Assembly: GCF_006539345.1 (NCBI RefSeq)
Contig: NZ_BJMV01000001.1
Coordinates: forward strand, 310,001-374,000
Source: Acetobacter peroxydans
GTDB lineage: Bacteria; Pseudomonadota; Alphaproteobacteria; Acetobacterales; Acetobacteraceae
Direction of reading: 5' to 3'
Length of the DNA: 64,000 bases
Below the pieces are notes generated by a model. The model searched no databases and was not told the origin of the DNA. It saw only the letters and a program-made list of their open reading frames with translations. Positions 1 to 8,700 of this stretch are shown one piece after another. How positions within the stretch are numbered: the stretch's first letter is position 1; each line of letters opens with the position of its first letter. Made by a program: the position numbers and the translations under genes.

Positions 1-894
1 GAACTATCCCGGTGGGTGCCCTATCCCTGTCAGGGTATGTGGCGTGCCGAGCGTTGTGTGCAGGCATTCGGCACGGGGCTGGATTTTGTCAGGCATCTGA
101 AGAAAACAGGAGCTGATATGCCCCGCGCAGGAGCCGTAGGCATGGGAGCTGGGGCGCTGAGGCGCGTGGCGGCCCGTCTCGAAAAAAGCGGCGCGGCTGT
201 TACGTGGGAACTGGCTTACGGATGCTTCCGCCGTCCGCCCCGTGCGGGCGTGTTCGTGACCGGAACAGACACCGGCGTAGGCAAGACACTGGTTTCAGCC
301 TGTCTGGTGCGGCGCTGGCAGGCGCTGTACTGGAAGCCCCTGCAAAGCGGCCTTGAGGACGAGGAGGGAGATACGCCGACCGTCGCGAGACTGGCTGCGA
401 GCAGCACCCTGCATGGGCCGGGCGTGCGGTGCTTTCCGCCAGCCGGTGCCTATCAGGCTTCCCTGTCGCCTGAGGCGGCAGCCCGTGCGGAAGGAGTGGT
501 AATAGACCCCGCCCTGCTGGCCCTGCCCATGGAAGAGTCCGCTCAGCCTCTGGTGGTGGAGGGCGCGGGGGGGCTGATGGTGCCGGTTACGGAGGAGATC
601 ATGATGATCGACCTTGCGCAGCGCTGGGGCTTGCCTGTCGTGCTGGTGGCCCGGAGCGGGCTGGGCACGCTCAACCATACGCTGCTGAGCCTTGAGGCCC
701 TGCGTGCCCGAGGCATTGCGGTGGCCGGGGTGGTCCTGAACGGGCCACCAAACCCGGAAAACAGCCGCACGATTGCTCATAAAGGCAGGGTGCGGATTCT
801 GGCCGAAATTCCCCATGAGGCCCATATCGACGTGGCAACCGTCGAAGAACTGGCGCAACGCTTGCCATCATGGCCGGAGATTGCCGGGCTATAA
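1..894 (+). CDS. bioD: BioC-BioD fusion, 5' end outside the window (malonyl-ACP methyltransferase C-terminus + dethiobiotin synthetase)
   Basis: The frame is open from base 1 to the stop at 892-894. The last ~215 residues are dethiobiotin synthetase, which closes the ureido ring of dethiobiotin from diaminopelargonate, CO2 and ATP. Visible motifs are the Walker A loop GTDTGVGKT (codons from about base 262), KPLQSG and the switch-like VEGAGG. The ~80 residues before it resemble the C-terminal tail of BioC, the malonyl-ACP O-methyltransferase that starts pimelate synthesis (FVRHLKKTGAD, then LRRVAARLEKSGAAVTWELA). No stop separates the two parts, so this reads as one bifunctional protein. A separate BioD could still start at the GTG at 250 or 256, or at an upstream ATG. 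The convergent lexA lies 72 bp downstream. Confidence 0.85.
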   Translation, partial: ELSRWVPYPCQGMWRAERCVQAFGTGLDFVRHLKKTGADMPRAGAVGMGAGALRRVAARLEKSGAAVTWELAYGCFRRPPRAGVFVTGTDTGVGKTLVSACLVRRWQALYWKPLQSGLEDEEGDTPTVARLAASSTLHGPGVRCFPPAGAYQASLSPEAAARAEGVVIDPALLALPMEESAQPLVVEGAGGLMVPVTEEIMMIDLAQRWGLPVVLVARSGLGTLNHTLLSLEALRARGIAVAGVVLNGPPNPENSRTIAHKGRVRILAEIPHEAHIDVATVEELAQRLPSWPEIAGL

Positions 895-966
895 ATGCCC
901 GACATTCCTGCGAGGGCCAGTCGCCGAGTTATCCAGAGAACTGGTCCGGGCAGGCAGAACTTATGG

Positions 967-1632
967 TCAGTACTGCCGTAACAGGCCGCTGAGCTGGCCC
1001 TGAATGCGGAGCCGGTCAGCGGGGACGATCCGTGTTTCGTAGCGTGTATTGGCGGGCTCAAGCGCGATCATACCGCCTTTGCGGCGCAGACGCTTGAGGG
1101 TGACTTCGCTCTCATCAATCAACGCAACGACAATCTGACCGTTTTCAGCCTGATCGGTCTTGCGGATGATCACCTGATCTCCATCCATGATTCCGGCTTC
1201 GATCATGGAATCGCCGGCGACTTCAAGCGCGTAATATTCCCCACTGCCCAGCATTGTGGCGGGAACAGACAGGCTGGCACCGGGCGAGGCTACGGCTTCG
1301 ATCGGCAGGCCTGCGGCGATACGGCCGTACAGGGGCACCTTGATGGTATCCGGTTCGTTTCCCTGCGCGGGGCGGTCGAAGCGTGCGCGGATCACGTTGG
1401 CGGGCAGTTCCGACTCCGCCCCCGGTAACTGGATGACTTCGAGCGCACGGGCACGGTGATGGTGGCGGCGCAGAAAACCGCGCTCCTCCAGTCCTGAAAT
1501 CAGGCGATGGATGCCTGATTTGGACCGAAGGCCCATGGCTTCGCGCATTTCGTCAAAGGAAGGGGAAAAGCCCGTTTGCCTCAGGTGCGAATCAATGAAC
1601 AGAAGAAGTTTGTGCTGTTTGCGTGTCAGCAT
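967..1632 (-). CDS. lexA: LexA, SOS repressor
   Basis: LexA is the self-cleaving repressor of the DNA-damage regulon. The N-terminal winged helix-turn-helix opens with [10 protein letters not shown] and contains [20 protein letters not shown]. After a linker comes the S24 peptidase domain with the scissile Ala-Gly ([10 protein letters not shown]), the catalytic serine in GDSMI and the catalytic lysine in VTLKRL. Length (221 aa) fits the family. I chose the ATG at 1632 because it gives the conserved start; the frame also has a TTG at 1650 that adds six residues. An SOS box lies 47 bp upstream, so autoregulation is expected. Confidence 0.95.
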   Translation of the reverse strand: MLTRKQHKLLLFIDSHLRQTGFSPSFDEMREAMGLRSKSGIHRLISGLEERGFLRRHHHRARALEVIQLPGAESELPANVIRARFDRPAQGNEPDTIKVPLYGRIAAGLPIEAVASPGASLSVPATMLGSGEYYALEVAGDSMIEAGIMDGDQVIIRKTDQAENGQIVVALIDESEVTLKRLRRKGGMIALEPANTRYETRIVPADRLRIQGQLSGLLRQY

Positions 1633-1678
1633 TTCGCACCCCGGAAGCAAGTGAAAAAATCAGGAAAACCTATTATTT

Positions 1679-1693
1679 GTTCTATGTAGGTTC
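1679..1693. promoter_or_regulatory. LexA operator (alphaproteobacterial SOS box)
   Basis: The sequence GTTC-TATGTAG-GTTC matches exactly the direct-repeat operator GTTC-N7-GTTC that alphaproteobacterial LexA binds. It lies 47-61 bp upstream of the lexA ATG, where an autoregulatory operator would sit. The moeA stop is 70 bp on the other side, so the site most likely serves lexA only. Confidence 0.85.
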
Positions 1694-1762
1694 TCCTTTT
1701 CTGTCAATTGCTTCCCCATGACGTGGCTTAATTTCTTTATGCCCGGATAACCCGGATCAGGA

Positions 1763-2977
1763 TCATGAAAGCCGCAGAATCTGGCACGCACTGCCTGCGG
1801 CGGCTGCGGGCGCATGAGGCGCGCGGATGATAAGGGCCTGACTTTGCGCCAGAATGTGGAGCTGTGCGGAGTCCTGGCTGGCGAATGGTGTCGCGATGGG
1901 CAGGGCGTCTGCCGTGGCATGGTCCGTGGTGTCACGGGTCAGGGTCGCGCGCAGGAAGTCCTGCCGCTGGTCATTCGGCCCGAGAGCGTCACCCAGTATG
2001 GCGGGTTCGGTCGGTAGCGTGTCGGCAACGGCCATGCCCATCATGCGCTGGAGCGCCGGGGCTACGAACACCGTGGAGCACACCAGCGCTGCTACCGGGT
2101 TACCCGGCAGGCCGATAATGGGCGTGGAGCCGATGCGCCCCGAGAGCAGCGGCTTGCCCGGCCGCATGGCAACTTTCCAGAAGTCCAGTGAAAGGCCGAT
2201 CCCGCTCAGGGACTGGCGAACAAGATCATAGGCTCCGACGCTCGCCCCCCCTATGGTTACCAGCATATCGGTCTGGCTGGCCTGCGCAAAGGCGGCCGTG
2301 AGGGACTCTGTGGTGTCGCAGGCGGAAGGGAGCATGATGACTTCTGCCCCTGCCTGTTGCAGGCAGGCGCTCACCATGAACAGGGCGGAATTAAAAATGC
2401 CGTCTTCCGACACGGGGTCGCCCGGCAGGGCGATTTCGTCACCTGTGCTCAGAACACTGACACGCGGCCTGCGGGCGACGGTCAGCCAGGCATGTCCGCC
2501 TGCGGCCGCCAAGCCGATTTCTTTGGGGCCGAGTCTGGTGCCAGCCTGGAGCAGGCGTGCGCCCTGGGCGAAGTCCTGGCCCTTCGCGCGGATGTAGCGT
2601 CCCGGCGGGTTGGGCTGGGTGAGGGTGATCCGCTCACCCTCGCGCAACGCGTTTTCCTGAATGATGAGTGTATCGGCCCCAGCCGGAATTTGGCTGCCCG
2701 TAAAAAGCCGCACGCACTGACCTGACTGGATGACATGTGCCGTGGGGTGGCCCGCCGGGGCTTCGGCCACGACATGGAGGACTGCACCCTGTGTGGCGTC
2801 CTGCGCACGAGCGGCATAGCCATCCATGGCGGAAACCGACACTGGCGGGTTGGCCCGACGGGCCAGCAGGTCTTGGCCAAGAACACGCCCGAGCGCGCTG
2901 CCGAGTGGCACGGTTTCCTGTCCGCAGGCGACAATGCCCGACAGAATCCGCGCGCGCGCTGTGGCCACATCCAGCAT
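1763..2977 (-). CDS. moeA: MoeA, molybdopterin molybdenumtransferase
   Basis: MoeA inserts molybdate into adenylylated molybdopterin, the last step of molybdenum cofactor synthesis. The 404-residue protein shows family landmarks in order: SAMDGYA near residue 50, FTGSQIPAGADT near 105, VLSTGDEI near 185, TIGGASVGAYD and MRPGKPLLSG near 280, and GLPGNPVAALV near 300. The frame stays open up to 3169, but the ATG at 2977 is preceded by AAAAGGAG and begins the conserved sequence, so the longer form is rejected. The cofactor gene moaA lies far away at 32.9 kb, so the pathway is scattered. Confidence 0.93.
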   Translation of the reverse strand: MLDVATARARILSGIVACGQETVPLGSALGRVLGQDLLARRANPPVSVSAMDGYAARAQDATQGAVLHVVAEAPAGHPTAHVIQSGQCVRLFTGSQIPAGADTLIIQENALREGERITLTQPNPPGRYIRAKGQDFAQGARLLQAGTRLGPKEIGLAAAGGHAWLTVARRPRVSVLSTGDEIALPGDPVSEDGIFNSALFMVSACLQQAGAEVIMLPSACDTTESLTAAFAQASQTDMLVTIGGASVGAYDLVRQSLSGIGLSLDFWKVAMRPGKPLLSGRIGSTPIIGLPGNPVAALVCSTVFVAPALQRMMGMAVADTLPTEPAILGDALGPNDQRQDFLRATLTRDTTDHATADALPIATPFASQDSAQLHILAQSQALIIRAPHAPAAAAGSACQILRLS

Positions 2978-3026
2978 AAATTGTTCTCCTTTTGCTGCCC
3001 GTAGGGCTGTTTTGGTGCAAGAAAGC

Positions 3027-3055
3027 TTGACCTTTTTCTTTTGTATGGCATTTTG
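3027..3055 (+). promoter_or_regulatory. Candidate sigma-70 promoter of rpmG
   Basis: TTGACC at 3027-3032 is a good -35 element. A weak -10 (CATTTT or ATTTTG) follows at 16-17 bp spacing. It lies 65 bp before the rpmG start, in the divergent gap between moeA and rpmG. The -10 is poor, so the exact position is uncertain. Confidence 0.35.
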
Positions 3056-3119
3056 CGGCCACTTGAACATCGCCGGAGCCGCATGTCCGGTTCCGTAAAC
3101 ACGCTCTGCCGAGGAAATC

Positions 3120-3287
3120 ATGGCCAAGACCAATGTCATCAAGATCCGTCTCGTTTCGACGGCCGACACGGGTTACTTCTACGTGACCAAGAAGAACGCC
3201 CGCGCTCACACGGGTAAGATGGAACTGAAGAAGTACGATCCCGTCGCGCGCAAGCACGTCGTTTTCCGTGAAGCCAAGATCAAATAA
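3120..3287 (+). CDS. rpmG: 50S ribosomal protein L33
   Basis: This 55-residue gene encodes L33 of the large ribosomal subunit. It begins [19 protein letters not shown] and ends [11 protein letters not shown], with the basic composition and length usual for the family. The alphaproteobacterial form here lacks the zinc-binding cysteines: no cysteine is present. The ATG follows GAGGAAATC, which supplies a Shine-Dalgarno. It stands alone between divergent moeA and a strong terminator. Confidence 0.95.
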   Translation: MAKTNVIKIRLVSTADTGYFYVTKKNARAHTGKMELKKYDPVARKHVVFREAKIK

Positions 3288-3347
3288 GTCTTGCGGAATA
3301 CGGGACGGGCGGCATAGCCGCCTGTTGCGGTGCGGCATAGACCACAC

Positions 3348-3383
3348 AACGAAAAACGGCACCTTACGGTGCCGTTTTTCGTT
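3348..3383. terminator. Bidirectional rho-independent terminator, rpmG / ftsB-like gene
   Basis: A perfect 16-bp inverted repeat, AACGAAAAACGGCACC and its complement, surrounds a 4-base TTAC loop. The T-rich ends of the stem provide a U tract on both strands. It lies between the convergent rpmG and the FtsB-like gene and should end both transcripts. Confidence 0.92.
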
Positions 3384-3407
3384 TCAGGCCGCTATAACTG
3401 TTCCAGA

Positions 3408-3737
3408 TCAGAATAAAGGATCATGCCGATCGTAGGGAATGACGATATCGTTCCGGTCGGCCATGTTCATCATGGCGCGGGCGCGTTCGTCCAGAATATC
3501 GGTATCGAGCGACTGTTCTTTCAGGCCATTGACACGGCGTCGCCATGCAGCCTGTTCGGTCAGAGCATCCTGTTGAGCCTGCTGCGCCTGTGCAAGCAGG
3601 CCAAGCTGCTGTTGGTACGCCTGCATACCATGGTCGCCCTGTGTGGCGTTCCAGCCGAAATATACTGCAATTCCGAGGAATATGGTCGGCGGTACGACAG
3701 CGCGAACTACGCGACGAATAAAGCGGCCTATCTGCAC
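3408..3737 (-). CDS. FtsB/DivIC-family septum formation initiator
   Basis: A short bitopic membrane protein of the divisome. FtsB-like proteins bridge FtsL and FtsQ and help activate septal wall synthesis. It shows a basic N-terminus (GRFIRRVVRAVVP), one membrane segment (TIFLGIAVYF), a glutamine-rich coiled coil (about residues 38-75) and a C-terminal conserved region with LDERARAMMNMAD and DIVIPY. The GTG at 3737 is preceded by AGGATTG and gives 109 residues; the frame also allows TTG at 3788. It lies just downstream of eno on the same strand, a common alphaproteobacterial order. Confidence 0.82.
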   Translation of the reverse strand: MQIGRFIRRVVRAVVPPTIFLGIAVYFGWNATQGDHGMQAYQQQLGLLAQAQQAQQDALTEQAAWRRRVNGLKEQSLDTDILDERARAMMNMADRNDIVIPYDRHDPLF

Positions 3738-3843
3738 GTTTTTCAATCCTGGTTGTAAAATGTGCGAAGCTACAGCATCTCCACACAATTAAACTACATC
3801 CACAGGGTGGTAAAGAAAATTGCAGCGCTCCACCGGAGTGGAG

Positions 3844-3874
3844 GCTGGCCGCCCTGTAGTAAAGGACGGCCAGC
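3844..3874 (-). terminator. Hairpin downstream of eno
   Basis: GCTGGCCG-CC pairs with GG-CGGCCAGC around an 11-base loop, with one mismatch in an 11-bp stem. It starts 10 bp after the eno stop. There is no clear U tract on the eno strand, so it may be an attenuator or mRNA-stabilising stem before the ftsB-like gene rather than a full terminator. Confidence 0.5.
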
Positions 3875-3883
3875 GAGATAGGC

Positions 3884-5347
<1,464 letters not shown>

Positions 5348-5350
5348 TCA

Positions 5351-5827
5351 ATGAGGAAACTTCCCTACCTGGCGGTGGTTCTGATGCTTGCAGGCCTGCT
5401 GCCTTTTATCCTGTGTACCTGTGGAATTGTCTTTTACGATTCTACCGTGCCGGTGCCGCGGCTGCTGATGGGGCTGGTGCTGTACGGCGCGCTGTCGCTT
5501 TCGTTTTTGGGTGCTGTGCACTGGGGCTGGGCGCTTGAGTCGGAGCGTGTGATTCTGACGGTAGATGCCGGGCGTACGGATACGTTGCGCCTGCTGCTTG
5601 GGGTGCTGCCCCTGCTGGCAGGCTGGGTTGCGGCATTTGCGGCAGTTGTTTCCTCCCCCCTGACTGGCGTGGCGCTGCTGGCGATGGCCTTCGCAGGGGT
5701 GATCCTGTGCGAGCGGGCGGCCTGGCGGCGGGGCTGGTTGCCGCAGGGTTACATGGGCGTTCGCTGGATTGTGACCGCCGTGACAGAGTGTTGCCTGCTT
5801 ACGGTTCTGCTGATGCGTGGGCTCTGA
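5351..5827 (+). CDS. DUF3429 integral membrane protein
   Basis: A 158-residue protein with about five hydrophobic segments, beginning MRKLPYLAVVLMLAGLLPF. The motif FLGAVHWGWALE in the second membrane segment is the hallmark of DUF3429 (TMEM69-like) proteins. Their function is not known. It is divergent from eno and 128 bp upstream of thiO, with no evident link to either. SD-like AAGAGGA sits 14 bp upstream of the ATG. Confidence 0.8.
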   Translation: MRKLPYLAVVLMLAGLLPFILCTCGIVFYDSTVPVPRLLMGLVLYGALSLSFLGAVHWGWALESERVILTVDAGRTDTLRLLLGVLPLLAGWVAAFAAVVSSPLTGVALLAMAFAGVILCERAAWRRGWLPQGYMGVRWIVTAVTECCLLTVLLMRGL

Positions 5828-5955
5828 CCTGCCTGCGGGCAGGCTGGTATGTGGGAGCCAAGGTGTTATGACGGGCTTTGGACACGCCGTGGCACGGGCC
5901 TGTATCGCAGGCGGCGAAGAAGCTGGACGGCGGAAACTGATGGAGCATGCAGGGC

Positions 5956-6930
5956 ATGAACAGTAAACCGCGTATTCTGGTAAAAGGGGCGGGGGTCGCA
6001 GGGATGACCGCCTGTGTCGCGCTGGCTGAACGGGGCGGAGATGTCACGCTCTATGATCAGGCAGGCCGGGTCGGAGCGGGGGCTTCGTGGTTTGCCGGCG
6101 GTATGCTGGCCCCGTGGTGCGAGGCGGAATCGGCCCCCGAGGAAGTCACCGCCCAGTCTGTAGGGGCGGTGGACTGGTGGGCGCGGCATGTGCCTCAGGT
6201 CACGCGGCAGGGCAGTCTGGTTCTGGCCCCTGCGCGCGATGTGGGTGAAATTGCCCGTTTCTCGCGGCGGACTTCGCATTTCACGCAGGTAAATGGTGTG
6301 GAAATCGCTGAGCTGGAGCCGGATCTGGACGGGCGCTTCCAGAAAGGACTGTTTTTCGAGCAAGAAGGCCATGTGGACCCACGTGTCGCCCTGCACGCAC
6401 TGTTCGAACGGCTGCTGGCGTTGGGGGGGCATGCGCTGCTGTCTGGCGCGCCCGCGCCTGACGAGGCGGCGTTTGACTGGGTGGTCGATTGCACCGGCCT
6501 GGTAGCGCGCGACCGGCTGGACGGGCTGCGCGGCGTGCGGGGTGAGATGCTGCTGCTGCGCTGCCGCGATGTCAGCCTGCATCGGCCCGTGCGGATGCTG
6601 CACCCGCGTATTCCCGTGTATATCGTGCCCAGGGCTGACCATATCTTCATGGTCGGGGCCACCATGGTGGAAAGTGAAGACACGGGCGGCATGACCGTGC
6701 GTTCCATGCTGGAACTGCTGAATGCGGCCTATACCCTGCACCCCGGCTTTGCCGAGGCTGAAATTCTGGAGACAGGTATCGGGGTTCGACCTTCTTACCC
6801 TGACAATATACCCCGCGTGACGCAGGATGGAAAATACTTGTTTATCAATGGTATGTACCGGCATGGCTTCCTGCTGTCTCCCGCGCGGGCGGAAGAGGCG
6901 GCAGACAGGATTTTCGGTCAGGCGGCCTGA
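5956..6930 (+). CDS. thiO: ThiO, FAD-dependent glycine oxidase of thiazole synthesis
   Basis: ThiO oxidises glycine to the imine (dehydroglycine), the amine donor for the thiamine thiazole ring. An N-terminal Rossmann motif, VKGAGVAGMTAC with an acidic residue at the end of the second strand (TLYDQ), binds FAD. Family landmarks GASWFAGGMLAPWCEAE and, near the C-terminus, GVRPSYPDNIP and NGMYRHGFLLSP are visible. It leads the operon thiO-thiS-thiG-thiE. Start is either ATG 5956 (GGAG 11 bp upstream) or ATG 5947; both give the same core. I found no TPP riboswitch in the 128 bp upstream. Confidence 0.9.
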   Translation: MNSKPRILVKGAGVAGMTACVALAERGGDVTLYDQAGRVGAGASWFAGGMLAPWCEAESAPEEVTAQSVGAVDWWARHVPQVTRQGSLVLAPARDVGEIARFSRRTSHFTQVNGVEIAELEPDLDGRFQKGLFFEQEGHVDPRVALHALFERLLALGGHALLSGAPAPDEAAFDWVVDCTGLVARDRLDGLRGVRGEMLLLRCRDVSLHRPVRMLHPRIPVYIVPRADHIFMVGATMVESEDTGGMTVRSMLELLNAAYTLHPGFAEAEILETGIGVRPSYPDNIPRVTQDGKYLFINGMYRHGFLLSPARAEEAADRIFGQAA

Positions 6931-6965
6931 GCGCCCTGAATGGACGCGGCAGGTCGGGTGCCGCA

Positions 6966-6994
6966 GACAGGCCCGGTAACGCTACGGGCCTGTC
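6966..6994 (+). repeat. Perfect hairpin between thiO and thiS
   Basis: GACAGGCCCG and CGGGCCTGTC form a perfect 10-bp stem with a 9-base loop, 24 bp before thiS. The short run CTTTTG follows. It could act as a processing or attenuation element that changes the thiS to thiO ratio. It may equally be a weak terminator. Confidence 0.7.
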
Positions 6995-7018
6995 GATGCT
7001 TTTGAGGAAAATGACCCG

Positions 7019-7216
7019 ATGCTGATCACGGTGAATGACGAGACGCATGATGTTGCCGCCACCACGCTGGCGGAACTGCTCGAAGAGCTTGGCTACCGTG
7101 GCGCGCGCATTGCCACGGCGCTGAACGGACATTTCGTGCCCGCGTTGCAGCGGGCTGCGACGCCTCTTGCGGATGGGATGCGGGTTGAGGTGGTTGCCCC
7201 CATGCAGGGCGGGTGA
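7019..7216 (+). CDS. thiS: ThiS, sulfur-carrier protein
   Basis: ThiS is a small ubiquitin-like protein. Its C-terminal Gly-Gly is adenylylated and thiocarboxylated, and it then hands sulfur to ThiG. The 65-residue protein has the family size, the NG-F segment (ALNGHFVP) and the required C-terminal GG (VVAPMQGG). The ATG is preceded by TTGAGGAAAATGACCCG, a good ribosome binding site. thiF and thiC are not in the window. Confidence 0.93.
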   Translation: MLITVNDETHDVAATTLAELLEELGYRGARIATALNGHFVPALQRAATPLADGMRVEVVAPMQGG

Positions 7217-7276
7217 GGCCGCGTGCAGAAGGTTGACATGACGGATCGGATACAAGGCAACCACAAGGATAACCGC

Positions 7277-8053
7277 ATGGATGTGCTGTTTTACGGGCAG
7301 GCGCTGTCATCCCCTCTGATGCTGGGAACAGCCCAGTATCCCTCGCCCGAAATCCTGCGGGATGCCGTTCTGGCGGCACGGCCGGGCGTGGTTACGGTTT
7401 CGCTCCGGCGCGAGGCCGCGCGCGAAAAGACCGGGCAGGCCTTCTGGTCTCTTATTCAAGAACTGGGTGTGCCCGTTCTGCCCAATACGGCAGGCTGCCA
7501 TACGGTGAAGGAAGCTGTGACCACCGCCCATATGGCGCGCGAGGTTTTCGGCACGGACTGGGTCAAGCTTGAGGTCATTGGCGAGCAGGACACACTACAG
7601 CCGGACGTGTTCGGTCTGGTGGAAGCCGCGCGTATCCTGTCTGAAGACGGATTCAAGGTTTTTCCGTACACAACTGAAGATCTGGTGGTGGCTGAACGCC
7701 TGCTGGCCTGTGGGTGCGAGGTACTCATGCCGTGGGGGGCTCCTATTGGCTCAGGACGCGGACTGAACAACGTGTTTGGCCTGCGTGCCCTGCGGGCGCA
7801 TTTTCCTGGGGTGCCGCTGGTGGTGGATGCAGGGCTGGGCGTGCCGTCCCATGCGGCACAGGCGCTGGAACTGGGTTACGACGCGGTGCTGATCAATACT
7901 GCCGTGGCACGGGCGGGCAACCCCGCTGAGATGGCGCGCGCCTTCAGCCTGGCGGTGGAAGCAGGCCGGCTCGGCCGCGCCGCAGACCCGATGGAGGAGC
8001 GCGACATGGCCGCCCCCTCAACCCCCGTCGCGGGAAAGGCATTTCTGGGATGA
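7277..8053 (+). CDS. thiG: ThiG, thiazole synthase
   Basis: ThiG condenses 1-deoxy-D-xylulose 5-phosphate, dehydroglycine and ThiS thiocarboxylate into the thiazole phosphate; it is a TIM barrel. Visible are [11 protein letters not shown], the Schiff-base lysine in [25 protein letters not shown] and [21 protein letters not shown] 7277 follows AAGGATAACCGC and gives 258 residues, the usual length. GTG 7223 and ATG 7238 (after AGAAGG) are in-frame alternatives that would close the gap to thiS. Its 3' end overlaps thiE by 4 bp (ATGA). Confidence 0.93.
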   Translation: MDVLFYGQALSSPLMLGTAQYPSPEILRDAVLAARPGVVTVSLRREAAREKTGQAFWSLIQELGVPVLPNTAGCHTVKEAVTTAHMAREVFGTDWVKLEVIGEQDTLQPDVFGLVEAARILSEDGFKVFPYTTEDLVVAERLLACGCEVLMPWGAPIGSGRGLNNVFGLRALRAHFPGVPLVVDAGLGVPSHAAQALELGYDAVLINTAVARAGNPAEMARAFSLAVEAGRLGRAADPMEERDMAAPSTPVAGKAFLG

Positions 8054-8655
8054 ACACACTACCGCAACCGATCTACCCCGTTGTCGATTCCGCGCAGTGG
8101 GTCAGGCGTCTGGGACAGGCTGGCGCGCGTTTTATCCAGCTTCGCGTCAAGGACAGGCCGCAGGCTGAGTTGCTGGAGGAAATCCGCTCAGCGCGCGCCA
8201 TAGCCGAGGCGCTGGGCGTGTGTCTCGTGCTCAACGATTACTGGCAACTCGCGCTGGATGAGGGCATCTCCTACATCCATTTGGGGCAGGAAGACCTGGA
8301 TACGGCGGATCTGGCGGCCATCCGGCGTGGCGGGCTGAAACTGGGTGTCAGCACCCATTGTCCGGAGGAACTGGATCGTGCCTTGTCCTGCGCGCCCGAT
8401 TACGTGGCGCTGGGGCCGATCTGGGAAACCAGACTGAAAAAAATGGCATTCGGCCCGCAGGGCACGGACAAGCTCACGGTCTGGAAAAAACAGGTGGGTG
8501 AGACGCCGGTGGTAGCCATTGGCGGCATTACGCTTGAGCGGGTCAGGCCGTGCCTGGACGCGGGGGCTGACTGCGTATCCGCCGTGTCGGCCTTTACCAG
8601 CCATCCCGACCCGGAAGGGCAAGTCAAGGCGTGGCTGGCCGCAGCGGGGTGTTAA
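8050..8655 (+). CDS. thiE: ThiE, thiamine-phosphate synthase
   Basis: ThiE joins HMP pyrophosphate and thiazole phosphate to thiamine phosphate. The 201-residue TIM barrel shows [48 protein letters not shown] and [12 protein letters not shown], which are the substrate-binding strands of the family. It overlaps thiG by 4 bp, so it is probably translationally coupled. The thiD kinase that makes its substrate is not in this window. It converges on recG, with 45 bp between. Confidence 0.93.
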   Translation: MNTLPQPIYPVVDSAQWVRRLGQAGARFIQLRVKDRPQAELLEEIRSARAIAEALGVCLVLNDYWQLALDEGISYIHLGQEDLDTADLAAIRRGGLKLGVSTHCPEELDRALSCAPDYVALGPIWETRLKKMAFGPQGTDKLTVWKKQVGETPVVAIGGITLERVRPCLDAGADCVSAVSAFTSHPDPEGQVKAWLAAAGC

Positions 8656-8700
8656 CGCGCACTCCGCCCCGCATGGGCCGGAAGGGCAGGTAAAAAAGCC

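Noticed and set aside
2978-3169. N-terminal extension of moeA across the rpmG promoter and start
   Set aside because: ATG 2977 has an ideal ribosome binding site and the conserved start; the extension would overlap rpmG in antisense.
5828-5955. TPP riboswitch before thiO
   Set aside because: No CTGAGA and no ACCTGATC-type pairing half is seen in the gap. A small frame (ATG 5868 to about 5967) also lies here but has no recognisable family and overlaps the thiO start.
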